A stretch of DNA of 64,000 nucleotides from Eleusine coracana subsp. coracana (Eukaryota; Streptophyta; Magnoliopsida; Poales; Poaceae). The stretch's first letter is position 1. Every line of letters begins with the position of its first letter. The DNA lies in assembly GCA_032690845.1 (NCBI GenBank), contig CM064428.1:59643575-59707574 (forward strand), read 5' to 3'. The position numbers and the translations under genes are program-made. The notes beneath the pieces were generated by a model that saw nothing but the letters and a program-made list of their open reading frames with translations, did no database searches and was not told the origin of the DNA. This document shows positions 20,573 through 30,840 of the stretch, one piece after another.

Positions 20573-21420
20573 GGCCACCACTCCAGAGCGCCTAAATCCA
20601 AGAAAGGAAACGACGCCGAATCCACCAAGATTCGTAAATTCGAGCACACACCACGTGGATCGATTGAAACAAGTACAGATTGGTAAAGACGGTGACGGAA
20701 GCACCTGAAGCGGCGAGGTGACTTGGAGGAGGAGAGGAATGATGGCGAAGGGAGAGTGGCGCAAGAAGCCGCCATTTCTGTTCGGCCCCAAGGAGACGAC
20801 AATGCTGGTGCTGCCCCTTCTTCGGAGAAGCTGAGACTTCGGCGGCGTTTGCCTAGTTTAGGCTTTAGAGAGGGAACGGGGTCGATTTTTATTTTATTTT
20901 TTGAGATCAGGGGGCGGATTGTCTGCGCAGGGCGAGTGTTACATGTGTTAGTAATGTGTTGTTTAGTTTCTCGCCAAAAGATAAAGGTTTAGATTAAGAA
21001 ACTTAGCAGCAGTACCAAGCTTACACTTGATCATACTCGCTGGACACGTGCATCTGTTTAGCTTTGTCGAGATTGGTTGTTAGAAGGCATGCTATGGTGG
21101 CAAGAAAGAATGGCAAGAGCCTGTTGTCGCACAAAGGATCCGAGCTGCCACGGCAGAGATGCTTATGGCGATCAGGATGCTACAAAACAGAGCTTGTCCC
21201 CTTGCAAACAATTTTATTCTGGGATATTATGCCTCTTGAAAGACTGAAAGGCCTTGCCAAGAGGATATCTCAATGGCGCAGTGCATATACCTTTTTCTTT
21301 CTTTCCGTTGATCCTTTTCCTCTTTCGTACTCTCTTTTCATAGATAGAATTTATGGTCAGCAGATTTAGTTTCGGCCGAAACAAAAAATTAAATTGCGCT
21401 CACGTAACGTTTCTCTGTTT
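20573..21420. other. Upstream region of the epimerase gene and unassigned sequence
   Basis: 20573-20900 is a GC-rich 5' region of the minus-strand epimerase gene (leader and promoter). Open frames there have no family support. 21050-21350 (+) has a degraded coding look but no recognised domain. Confidence 0.4.
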
Positions 21421-21423
21421 CAG

Positions 21424-21664
21424 CAAATTTACCGATTACATACAGCTTGTTTTTGAATCCGTTCCTCATCAGAATTCAGACAACGATGCAGAGCACGTCA
21501 CCATTGACGATCTCATAATTGATGTCACTAGGACCTTACAACCTGCTGCGATTTCAGTATCAGAAGTCATTTCATGCATCTCATCACATTCGCAGAAACA
21601 AAATGGTGATTGCTCTGACAAGCTACCTCCTGCTCTTCAGTCTTCATCAAACCATCGTTCATAG
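21424..21664 (+). pseudogene. Candidate orphan terminal exon, unknown protein
   Basis: TTTCTCTGTTTCAG at about 21410-21423 is a good splice acceptor. It is followed by an open frame reading FTDYIQLVFESV, then VTIDDLIIDVTRTLQP and VSEVISCISSH, and ending at a stop at 21662-21664, 15 bp from the end of the converging proline-rich gene. The composition looks like real coding sequence. I do not recognise the family and see no convincing upstream exons, so this may be the remnant of a truncated gene. Confidence 0.35.
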
Positions 21665-21678
21665 ATACTGTACATGGT

Positions 21679-22764
21679 TCAATTTGCATCTGCGGTGCTT
21701 GCATTCCCGCCATCCTCCGCGTTCTTACCACCAGCGCCGCCGGCGTCGTTGCTCCTCGGCGCCGGCGTCGTATGATCTTCTACGCACTGGAACCGGCAGG
21801 CGCCGGGCCCCGGCTTCCGCGCCGCCTCCGTGTCGCTCTCGTTCTCCATTATTAGCGCCCGCAGGCACCGCCTCGGCCTCGCTGGCACGACAAGCGGCGG
21901 TCTCTTCTTCATCTCCTTAGGCTTCTCGTCCTGCCTCGGCGTCACCGTCGCCGCCGCGGGCGTCTCCTCGCGCCCGTTCTTGATGTCGACGTGCACGCCG
22001 GGGTTGCCGGCGCTGCACGTGCTCCCCTCCATCGACGAGTTGTTCACGCTCTGCACGTTGCTGTTCACGTTCGCGGCCACCGCTGGCGGCTTCGAGCCCG
22101 CCGCTTCCTCCGGCTTTTCGGCGGCGATCGGCGCGTGCGCGTCTCTTGCGCCGCCGTTGCCGACGACCATGCTGGCGCCGACGTTATGGCCGGCGAGCGT
22201 GATGACGCGATACCCCTGTTGGCCGTTCTCGGGCGGCCTCGACGCCGGCGCACCGCGAGCGGCGAGGCTCTTGAGGCTGTCTTCGATCTCCTGCCGGAAC
22301 GGCGCGCGGGCGCCGTCGAAGAGGCTCGACCTCGGGAAGCCCGAGATGGCGATCTTGGTGTCGTTGTTGCCGCCGTCTCTGCCGCCCGAGCTCTGTTCTC
22401 GGCCGGTGGGCGGCGGCGCTCCGGAGAGCGTGAGCTCCACGTCGGCCGTGGACGGCCGTCCTCCTCCTCGAAGCTGCGACGAATCCGAGCTTTGGACCGG
22501 GATCGTCTCCGACTCATCGGACGACTCGGCTTGGATGGGAATGTCTTCTTCCTCCACGGCGTTTCCCCGCGAATGGGGAGGTTCTGCCGGAGTTGGCGGC
22601 GGCGGTGGTGGAGGTGAGGATGACACTGGCCGCGATGATGGCTGCCGTGGTGGTTGCTGCCGCCACGATCCCACATTGCTTCTGCTTCTGTAGGGAAGCC
22701 AGAAGCGGAATGGCTGCGGCTGGGGCGGCATCTGCAACGATGACGGTACCCGTTGGCCTGACAT
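21679..22764 (-). CDS. Ser/Pro-rich, largely disordered protein of unknown function
   Basis: A single-exon 361-aa frame starts MSGQRVPSSLQMPPQPQPFRFWLPYRSRS. It has a run of seven prolines near residue 51-57, acidic Ser-rich stretches (IPIQAESSDESETIPVQSSDSS, about 76-97), a short ordered-looking segment with IEDSLKSLAARG and YRVITLAGHNVGASMVV (about 155-200), and a basic C-terminal segment (KKRPPLVVPARPRRCLRALI). There is no signal peptide or membrane segment. Third-position GC is very high, typical of a class of grass genes, and the antisense frames are GC shadows. The FRFWLPYRS start and the paired late motifs suggest a plant-specific family, but I cannot name it. Nuclear localisation is possible from the basic patch. 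Confidence 0.7.
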   Translation of the reverse strand: MSGQRVPSSLQMPPQPQPFRFWLPYRSRSNVGSWRQQPPRQPSSRPVSSSPPPPPPPTPAEPPHSRGNAVEEEDIPIQAESSDESETIPVQSSDSSQLRGGGRPSTADVELTLSGAPPPTGREQSSGGRDGGNNDTKIAISGFPRSSLFDGARAPFRQEIEDSLKSLAARGAPASRPPENGQQGYRVITLAGHNVGASMVVGNGGARDAHAPIAAEKPEEAAGSKPPAVAANVNSNVQSVNNSSMEGSTCSAGNPGVHVDIKNGREETPAAATVTPRQDEKPKEMKKRPPLVVPARPRRCLRALIMENESDTEAARKPGPGACRFQCVEDHTTPAPRSNDAGGAGGKNAEDGGNASTADAN

Positions 22765-23349
22765 GTCTTCCTTTGAGTCGATGGCCTAGAACGGAGGGAA
22801 ACTGTTGTAACTCTTTGATTTGAATCGGGCAGGAAGCTATTTAGCATCACAGGTTTCCATGATTATTAGTTATTCTTACCTGCTGGTTGCTTGCAAGAAG
22901 GTGTTGCCTTGAGTACGTCAAGAAAGGTAAGGAATTGGGGCTTTTCGTGGCTTGCAGATTTGGATAAAGGATGCACCGGTTATTTTTCAACCGGCCTCGA
23001 GTTTGGGTCAGGTTCTTCAGTGATCGGTATCTGGTCATATGACCAGCAGCAACTTTACCAAACTTCAATTCACCTATTTCAGGTTATCTGAATCTGCCCA
23101 ACATATCATGAAGTTCAATGCGCTTCAAGCAATGACATACAGGAAAACCCGTGCCCAGAAGATACAAAATTAAGTAATCTTTCGAACCCAGCTGAGTAGA
23201 ATTTTATTCACGTAAGGCATATATACTGTCGAACATTCAGATTGCTACAGGTTGACAAATGCACCATTGTCAAACAATGGCAATAATATTACAAGCCATC
23301 TTAATGAACATATAGCCTGTACTAAAATGAGCATCGGTCATAGCTTAGT
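22765..23349. other. Intergenic region between proline-rich gene and DUF220 gene
   Basis: It contains the 5' flank of the proline-rich gene and the 3' UTR of the DUF220 gene. A perfect 16-bp palindrome CTGGTCATATGACCAG lies at 23031-23046, about 270 bp upstream of the proline-rich start codon. No other feature is seen. Confidence 0.6.
23031..23046. promoter_or_regulatory. Perfect 16-bp palindrome upstream of the proline-rich gene
   Basis: CTGGTCATATGACCAG equals its own reverse complement. It contains the E-box-like core CATATG. A regulatory role is only inferred from position. Confidence 0.4.
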
Positions 23350-25359
23350 TTACAACAACTGACTTGTTAATCTATGGGACTTTCCATGCCGTCCACTTTT
23401 CCTTCTTTGTCGCCACCTTTCCTTAATATCACCACACTCTTTTGCTGAATGACCTTGGTTCGCATTGCATCTTTCTTCATTACCTTGCTTGCCACCGGCA
23501 TTGTTCCCCATGTCACGCAGCCGAGCAGTCTCTGCAATAAGGTCATTCACCAGCATCTCAGTTGTTTTTGAGGTAATCCCTCGCAAATACCATGAGATGG
23601 GTGGTGGAGGTAAAATTGCAGGCTCAATAAGCTGATCCAAGGTAATGGCAGATCCAACTCTTCCCCTTCCATCAGTACAAGAGTCATATTCATCTAGTGT
23701 GCACGGATCAAGTGGACAGACTTCCTTGTCGACAAATATGGGATCTATTTTCCAGCATCCCTCAAACTTCCTCATTAAACCTGTTCGCCCTTGCTTGAAT
23801 TTTACCTGCAAAAAGTTTTTGCATGAAGCTACATATCAGCTAACACAAACCATGGGTTGGCAAAGGGATAGTGCCATGTTACAAGATTGTTACAGTGTGA
23901 TTTTTTCTGTCCTGGTCAACAAAAACATGAACTGACAATACACCAGACCACCAGAGGAACTTCCAGATTGCTGCCTGCTCCACTTCAACTACTTGCCTAG
24001 ATCCTTCGTCGAGCAAGACTTTCCGTGATATTACTTCCTGAAAAAGTGGAAGGGTCTCTGTCATGAGTATGTGGTTCGTGGGGGTGATATCCTGGTCCCT
24101 TTTTTCTCTAAAAGATAAGTCTTTGGCTTATAACTTCACCACCATCAAGGAAGAACGGGTAAGCACAAGTAAAACCATAAATTATGCAACATGCAAGAGC
24201 CATCATGTTGGCACAATACTGAAGGACATCAAATCAATTATCTTGCACAACATGTCAAGACACATGCAGCACTTTGCAAGAATACCTAACAACAAGTTAC
24301 TCTAGTTCACTATGAGCCCATTACAGAGCTGTTTTACTCTACCATGGTGGCCTAAACTTGCTCAGCCCCATATAAGGTACAAAAATTAAAAACTGAATTA
24401 CAAGTTCTTTTACCAGAACTACAAATGAATAAATGACCAAATAAACAATCAGTAGAAATTTCAAGATACATGCACTGGAAGATAAATGAAAGTAAAAGTT
24501 GAAGCTTTCAGAATCAACTCTTATCAGTCAGACTGCTTGGACTGTTGAATGATGAGTAAAACAGATCAGTACACACCTTGATATTTTTAAATACTCTTTT
24601 GTTCTCTGGATCAATTATGATGTTATAAACTGCGTCTGGTGGTAACCCTGCCTTAAACCTCAGATTGAGGTTGCATAGAGAACCATCCGGCACTGTCACC
24701 TGTAAAGATTTTGAAAAATAAGTTTATATTCTCTGAATATCATGACATCTCATAAAGTATTATGTCATACATAATTCCACACTCAAAGTCCCCAGCGTAA
24801 AGCTGCAAACTTTTCCAGAATAATATGGAATCCTACTGCTACTCTATTACTAGATGAAACACAGTAAATAAAAGTGTGTTCAAATTGAGTTTTCCTCCAG
24901 CAGTGAGACCGGCTACCCATGACAATTGCTGTTCGATACCTTGATTTCTGGCGGTTCATCAGTCCAATCAGGATTGTTCCTCCAAGCTTGGAGCTGCCTG
25001 TCCAAGCTAACCTCAGCAGCGGCAGCAGCGGCATTGCACGATTCTTTCACCTTCTCTGACGGCATTTTCGCATTCACACCGCAGCCAGCACCATCCTTGT
25101 TCAAGAAACGCCGGAAATGCACCTGCGACAGGACACAAACTAATCCACATCAGCACAGCCGATTCTGAAACGTCAAACAATTCCAAAAAGATGCTCTTTT
25201 CTTTTCTTTTCTTTTCCTTTCCTAAAGAAGCAAACCAACCTTCAGAGATTTCTGAATCTTATCAGGAACCTGCATCAGGCTATTGAATCCGACCGCATGT
25301 TTCTGCAACCACACGTCCGCTTGGCTGGCCCCCGGTTCTTGTCTGCTGCTTTCTCCCAT
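23350..25359 (-). CDS. DUF220 family protein (OBP32pep-like), five coding exons
   Basis: Coding exons in transcription order: 25240-25359, 24940-25122, 24577-24699, 23894-24037, 23350-23805. All are GT-AG and phase 0, giving 341 aa. Family landmarks: LQAWRNNPDWTDEPPEIK, VPDGSLCNL, GLPPDAVYNIIIDPENKRVFKNIK, VISRKVLLDEGSRQVVEVEQAAIWKF, LWWSG, FKQGRTGLMRKFEGCW, GSAITLDQLIEPAILPPPPISWYLRGITSKTTEML. The middle resembles a START/polyketide-cyclase-like fold; the function is unknown. The C-terminal ~45 residues are Gly/Asn/Lys/Arg-rich, not conserved, and possibly nuclear-targeting. A splice acceptor 20 bp before the start codon (about 25380) shows the 5' leader is spliced from an upstream non-coding exon near 25395-25510. 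The gene looks intact. Confidence 0.92.
25193..25219. repeat. CTTTT pentanucleotide microsatellite
   Basis: An imperfect run of TTTTC units in intron 1 of the DUF220 gene. Confidence 0.85.
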
Positions 25360-25394
25360 CGAGAAACCCGATACCCTGGCAAAATAGAGCAGCC

Positions 25395-25855
25395 AACGTC
25401 TTGTGAGAATCCGCAACAGTACAGATTTTTTTGAAAAAAAAAAAAACTGAAGGTAAAACGATGACGGCGAAGATCTAACCTCGCGGAGTTGGTAGAACTG
25501 GAATCTTGGTTCAGGTGGCTATTGGCTCCGGAGGATCAAAGGTAGCAGGAGTGACCAAGTGGAGCACGAAGTCGCGAGAAGCGACGGGGAAGGTCGAGAG
25601 TTTCCCGGGTCCAGTCGCCGTGCCCGTGAGCTTCTCTGAAATCCAATCTCCATCGACGGGTTTCTCCCCGAGCATCCCGACAGAGATGCGGGGCCCGTCA
25701 GTCAGTCTAGTGGAGGTGGACTGTGCATTGCATATGTATCGGGCGGGTCTATTCGTCTGTGGGCAGGTCGAAAGACCTGACAAAATGACCCGAGAGAGCT
25801 CAGTTCAAGTATGAAGGAAGTTGGGCAGAATTTGCCCAAAAAGAGGGATTTTTTA
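25395..25855 (-). promoter_or_regulatory. Leader and promoter region of the DUF220 gene
   Basis: GC-rich region upstream of the start codon, containing the likely 5' non-coding exon and promoter. The open frames on both strands here are not supported by any family. The TE sea begins at 25856. Confidence 0.45.
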
Positions 25856-26061
25856 GAGCATCCATAGTGGTCGGTGCTTGAACCATTTTTTTTCTCAACT
25901 TTTCCATTCAAGCACCCCCGGTTACACCACTGCGAGTATCGGTGTTTCATTTCAAAAAGCACATGAAAGTTGATGCACTCGGTGCTAATAAATAAACAAT
26001 TCTAAATCCATACACATGACTCTGGATAGAACACACTTATTTACTTTGAATGGATCCTACT

Positions 26062-26296
26062 TGAAAGAGAAAATAGAATTGTGCCAAAATGCACTGATCC
26101 TCTCAGGATCGAGTTCTACTTATAGTCAAAAATTGTACAACGGATCCCTGATCCGGTTTACATGGTCAAGCCTAAATTCTCTCTAACTTATCAACTAACT
26201 ATGACTCCATCTTCCTCAGAACACGTCGTGTGTGCAGGATGTGGGTGCATGCAGAGAGAGAGAGGTCACCACTCTACTAGCCGTCTCACTCGGTCA
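26062..26296 (-). repeat. Copia-1 3' LTR
   Basis: Plus strand starts TGAAAGAGAAAATAG and ends CACTCGGTCA. It matches 30590-30824. The adjacent plus-strand GTCTCCCTCAATCA is the complement of a purine tract. Confidence 0.88.
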
Positions 26297-26303
26297 GTCT
26301 CCC

Positions 26304-26663
26304 TCAATCACAAGTTCGTGTCTTGCACAAGTTGAGATTGGCACAGTTTCGCATGAACTGACTCTTGGACAGTGGCTTCGTGAACAAATCAGCAAGTTGA
26401 TCTTTCGATGAAATAAACCTGACCTCCATTGATTTCCTTGCTACTTGTTCTCTGACAAAATGGAAATCGACCTCGACATGTTTCATCCTTGAATGAAACA
26501 TTGGATTAGCAGTCAAGTAGGTTGCACCCAAATTATCACACCAGAGAATTGGAGCCTTTAACTGATACGCCCCCAGTTCCTTCACCAGTGACTGAATCCA
26601 TATAATTTCTGCAGTCACATTTGTTATGGCCTTGTATTCTGCTTCAGTGCTGGACCTAGACAC
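26304..26663 (-). pseudogene. Copia-1 RNase H domain
   Basis: A frame starting within SRSSTEAEYKA, with ILWCDNLGA, KHVEVDFHFVRE and DQLADLFTKPL, is a copia RNase H ending at the natural C-terminus. It is in a different frame from the RT part, so a frameshift lies between about 26664 and 26989. Confidence 0.9.
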
Positions 26664-26988
26664 TGTTGCTTGTTTTCATGAGCTCCATGAAACCAGATTT
26701 GTTCCTAGGAACACTGCAAAGCCACTTGTTGATTTTCGATCATTGGGACAGCCAGCCCAGTCTGCATCCGAGATGGCATTCAGTGTCGTGACTTCTCAAG
26801 TTTCAGACATTGATCAACTGTTCCACTAATATACCGAAGTATTCTTTTTACTGCTGCCCAATGTAGATCAGTAGGAGATTGAATGAATTGACATACTCGA
26901 TTGACAGCAAAAGACAAATCAGGTCATGTCATAGTCAGATATTGCAATTCACCCACTATACTTCTATACTGAAAATGTTCAGTCTCAT

Positions 26989-28062
26989 TCAGAGGGTTAC
27001 CCTGATCTTTATACATCTTCTCTTCTGACGAATTGGAGTGGATATTGGTTTACATCTGTCCATATTTGCCCTTTTGAGTAAATCAAGTGCATATATCTTC
27101 TGAGACAGGAGAATCTCACCTTCATTTTTCTTAACTTCTATACCAAGAAAATACTCCAATGGCCCAAGGTCCTTTACTGCAAAGTCCTCTGTCAGTTGTT
27201 GTACTAATTTATCACTGGCATTTGTAGAGGAGCTAACAATGATTATATCATCTACATAAATGAGCATGTAGATAACCACACCACTTTGATTAAAGATGAA
27301 CAATGAAGCATCTGAATTTGATGAGGTGAAACCCAACTGTTGCAGTTTGCTAGTCAACCTAGAATGCCAGGCTTTTGGAGCCTGTTTCAATCCATACAAT
27401 GCTTTCTTGAGCTTGCAGATGTGATGTGGATTTTCTCTATTTTCAAAACCTTGTGGTTGCTTCATGTATACTTCTTCAGTGAGGATCCCATGTAGAAATG
27501 CATTTTGTATATCAATCTGCCTCATTGACCAACCCTGAGACACTGCTAATGAGAGTATAACTCTTACTGTAGCTGGTTTGACAACAGGAGAGTATGTGTC
27601 AAGATAATCAACACCATACCTCTGCTTGTAACCCTTGGCAACCAATCTGGCCTTGAGTCTTTCTACTGAGCCATCAGCTTTTCTTTTTTACTTTGAAAAC
27701 CCATCTACAATCAATCAGGTTGATGCCCTTCTTTGGTGGAACTAATTCCCATGTCTCATTCTTCATTAAGGCTGAGTACTCTGCATCCATTGCCATCTTC
27801 CAGTCAGTACTAGTCATAGCTTCATGAAAACTTGTTGGTTCTGTTACAGCTACTGAATCATTGATTGAAACTGCAAAGCCTCTCTTCTTCTCTGAATATC
27901 TATATCTGACAGTACAGTACCATTTGTAAATTCTTTGGGATGAATAATATTGTCCTTCAATCTGGTGCGCATAGCATGAATTGGAGCAGGCACACTAGCA
28001 TCAGGCACAATATTATGTAAAGGTTCAGAATCAACTGCATGTTGTACTACATCATGCTGCAC
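26989..28062 (-). pseudogene. Copia-1 reverse transcriptase domain
   Basis: 26989-27645 encodes ARLVAKGYKQRYGVDYLDTYSPVV-type RT start, QIDIQNAFLHG, ALYGLKQAPKAWH and the intact catalytic YVDDIIIV. Upstream, 27646-28062 continues the N-terminal part (METWELVPP-like text is readable in another frame). A one-base shift in an A-run near 27680 and another near 27870 break the frame. Confidence 0.9.
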
Positions 28063-28116
28063 TTCCCCCTCTGAATCTGAACCATCTGAAGTGGCACTTC
28101 TGTAACCTGCAACAGA

Positions 28117-29451
28117 CTAAACATCACCTGATAGTGCAGGGTCAGCAATAGGGTTAGGTAAGTCACTACCCATAATGGGGTTATCAACTGCTGGTTCAGA
28201 GGGGCCAAGAATCAGAGAATTTTCAGAATAATTGGTGGCTGTCAGAGTAGGAAGAATGGTAGGATGATGAGAGGTACTAGGATCAACATTATAGGATGAG
28301 GTAGAATGAGAGAAAGGAAAAACATTTTCATCAAACACCACATCCCTAGATATGTAAACTCTTCCAGTGGATCTATCAAAACATTTATATCCTTTGTGAG
28401 CTGAGCTATAGCCTATGAAAACACACTGAGTTGTTCTAAAATTCAGCTTTTTGTTGTTATAAGGTCTCAGGTTTGGCCAGCAAGCACAACCAAAGGTTTT
28501 TAGCAAGGAATATTCAGGTTCTACGTTGAAGATTTTGTGGATGGGTGTATCATGATGTATCACTTTGATGGGCATTCTATTAATCAAATAGCAGGCAGTA
28601 TGAAAAGCTTCATCCCAGAATCTTAAAGGCGTGTTAGACTGGGCAAGGAGAGCTAGGCCTGTTTCAACTACATGCCCATGTTTTCTCTCTACTACTCCAT
28701 TCTGCTGGTGTGTGTGAGGAAAAGAGATTCTATGGGCAATTCCTGTGGTCTGAAAATACTTATGCAGCCTGTGGTGTTTACCACCCCAATCTGGCTGCAC
28801 AGTTTTGATTTTGTGGCCAAGAATATTTTCTACATGCTTCTGAAACTGAAGGAACACAAATTCAACATCTGATTTATATTTCAAAAAATAAATCCAAACA
28901 AATCTGCTATAGTCATCAATGAAAGAAACATAGTATTTGGAATTATTGACTGAAGAAATGGCTGGTCCCCAAACATCAGTATGGATGAGTTGGAGAGGAG
29001 CAGTGGATACATGAAGAGACAGATTAAAAGGTAGCTGATGTGCTTTGCCTTGCTGACAGGCATTACAAACTGATGACAAAGATTCATCTATAGCTATAGC
29101 TAAATTATTCTTCTGCAGAATCCTAAGAGTGACTGGAGCAGCAGGATGTCCAAGCCGTCAATGCCACTGCTCTTGTGTCACTTTGGCCGAAAGAAGAGCA
29201 TGTTTGATCTGATTACTAGGAAGCATGTAGAGATCATTCCTACACTTGCCTCTGAGAAGGATTGCCTTCGTTGTTGTGTCCTTTACAAGAAAGAAATTGG
29301 GATGAAATTCAACATATGTATTATTATCCGAGGCAAGCTTTTTTACTAATATCAAATGACGATTGATCTTAGGTGCATACAGAATGTGATTCAGGTATAG
29401 TGGGCATTTTAAACCAGCAATTGAAGAATGCCCAGTATGAGTAATAGACAA
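28117..29451 (-). pseudogene. Copia-1 pre-integrase and integrase
   Basis: Pre-integrase text (LGHP, CNACQQGKAHQLPF) leads into an rve integrase with HTDVWGP, VQPDWGG and QQNGVVERKH, giving the D, D and E positions. The normal Glu after DWGG is Lys, which is outside the catalytic triad. The conserved FGCACWPNLRPYN block follows. In-frame stops occur near 29158 and 28117, without a frameshift between gag and this point. Confidence 0.9.
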
Positions 29452-29499
29452 ACCTGCACCATTTGCGACTTGGATCTGATCGCCACCATTGTAGCAGTC

Positions 29500-30552
29500 T
29501 CATGTCGTCAGGCGCTGCAGATCATTGGTGACGTGGTCGGTTGCGCCACTGTCGACGTACCAGTTGGGATCGACATTGTAGCCACCGCTAGAGACAACAA
29601 CCGCCACTTTGTTGTTTTCGTCAGCCTGGTAGCTATGATCGAACCTGTACCAGCAGCAAAGAGCGTCATGACCCTCCTTCTTGCATACCTGGCACAATAT
29701 GTTGCTGCGTCCGTAGCCTCCCTGGCTGGAACGGCCACCACGGCCATGATTGTTGCGACCACCGCGGTTGCCACGTCCACGTCCACGGCCACCGCCATTG
29801 CCGCCACCTCCGTGCCCTGTGTTCCTGTTGATACTATTAATTGTCGATACCTTAGTTTGTCGGTTGTTGTTGTCAATCCGTGTCTCAAAGTTTAGCATGT
29901 GAGAGAACACATCACTGACAGAGTACGGCACGATCGAGGTGGTGATGCTTGTCACCAGCGAGTTGTATTCATGCCCCAAACCTCTCATGAGGTAGGAGAT
30001 GAACTCTTCGTCTTGCATTGGCTTGCCGATGGCGGTGAGGGTGTCGGAGAGGCGCTTCATCTTGTGGAAGTACTCGGACATGGAGTCCTCCTCCTTCTTC
30101 TGTATGGTGGCGAGCTGCATCCGGATTTGCATGATCTGTGCATGGGACACAAAGGAGAAATTGTTCTCAAGAATGTGCCATACCTCACGCGCCATTTTGG
30201 CGCCGATGACATGACCCATCGTGTCCTCGGTGAGGGACGAAAGGAGAGCACTCAAAATTAGCTGATCCTGATGGTACCAGCGAGTGTACTCTGGGTTGAC
30301 AGCGATCCTTGGTGAACCACTTTCTTCACTGGGTTCAACGATGATAGTCTGGCTTGGAGCCGAGATTGCACCGTCGACATAGCCCATGAGCCCTTGGCTC
30401 TTGAGGTACGGCACCACTTGCGCCGTCCATAGCAGGTAGTTGTCCTGCATGAACTTGATGCTGATGAGTTGGCTAAATGCCGGTGTTGGCAGTAGACCAG
30501 TGTGACCAGCCGATGAGGAAGCAGAGTTGGAAGCTGAGCTAGTGGCAGACAT
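29500..30552 (-). CDS. Copia-1 Gag with zinc knuckle and start of protease
   Basis: The start ATG at 30552 gives 350 aa beginning MSATSSASNSASSS. It contains KFMQDNYLLWTAQVVPYLKS (a Gag UBN2-type domain), DSMSEYFHKMKRLSDTL, a Gly/Arg-rich linker (about 250-290), the knuckle CQVCKKEGHDALCC, and WYVDSGATDHVT, the protease active site. It stops shortly after the protease motif. The frame is intact over its whole length. Confidence 0.88.
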   Translation of the reverse strand: MSATSSASNSASSSAGHTGLLPTPAFSQLISIKFMQDNYLLWTAQVVPYLKSQGLMGYVDGAISAPSQTIIVEPSEESGSPRIAVNPEYTRWYHQDQLILSALLSSLTEDTMGHVIGAKMAREVWHILENNFSFVSHAQIMQIRMQLATIQKKEEDSMSEYFHKMKRLSDTLTAIGKPMQDEEFISYLMRGLGHEYNSLVTSITTSIVPYSVSDVFSHMLNFETRIDNNNRQTKVSTINSINRNTGHGGGGNGGGRGRGRGNRGGRNNHGRGGRSSQGGYGRSNILCQVCKKEGHDALCCWYRFDHSYQADENNKVAVVVSSGGYNVDPNWYVDSGATDHVTNDLQRLTT

Positions 30553-30575
30553 GGCGGAAGCAAGGATTAGATCGT

Positions 30576-30589
30576 GACTCTGATGACCA
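30576..30589 (-). other. Copia-1 primer binding site
   Basis: On the minus strand TGGTCATCAGAGTC directly follows the LTR. It resembles the initiator-Met tRNA site TGGTATCAGAGC with one extra base. Confidence 0.65.
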
Positions 30590-30840
30590 TGAAAGAGAAA
30601 AGATAATTGTGCCAAAACGCACTAATCCTCTCAAGATGGAGTTCTACTTATAGTCAAAAATAGTACAACGGATCCCTGATCCGGTTTACATGGTCAAGCC
30701 TAAATTCTCTCTAACTTATCAACTAACTATGACTCCATCTTCCTCAGAACACGTCGTGTGCGCAGGATGCGGGTGCATGCACAGAGAGAGAGGTCACCAC
30801 TCTACTAGCCGTCTGATTCGGTCATTCTGACATTTTAACA
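30590..30840 (-). repeat. Copia-1 5' LTR
   Basis: 30590-30824 matches the left LTR. 30825-30840 (ending TTTTAACA) has no equivalent in the left LTR but lies next to a CTACT copy. Confidence 0.75.

Larger units (their letters stand above)
26062..30840 (-). mobile_element. Copia-1 LTR retrotransposon (Ty1/copia), near complete
   Basis: Short LTRs lie at 26062-26296 and 30590-30824 (235 bp, nearly identical by eye). The primer binding site is next to the right LTR and the purine tract next to the left, so the element reads on the minus strand. Gag, protease, integrase, RT and RNase H follow in copia order. CTACT occurs at 26057-26061 and 30841-30845 and may be the target duplication; that would add 16 bp to the right end that the left LTR lacks. 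Stops and two frameshifts make it non-autonomous. Confidence 0.9.

Noticed and set aside
21830..22693. Long plus-strand open frames opposite the proline-rich gene
   Set aside because: They are GC-rich antisense shadows. Composition and motif content favour the minus-strand frame.
29899..30261. Plus-strand frames opposite Copia-1 Gag
   Set aside because: Antisense shadow of a clearly recognised Gag.
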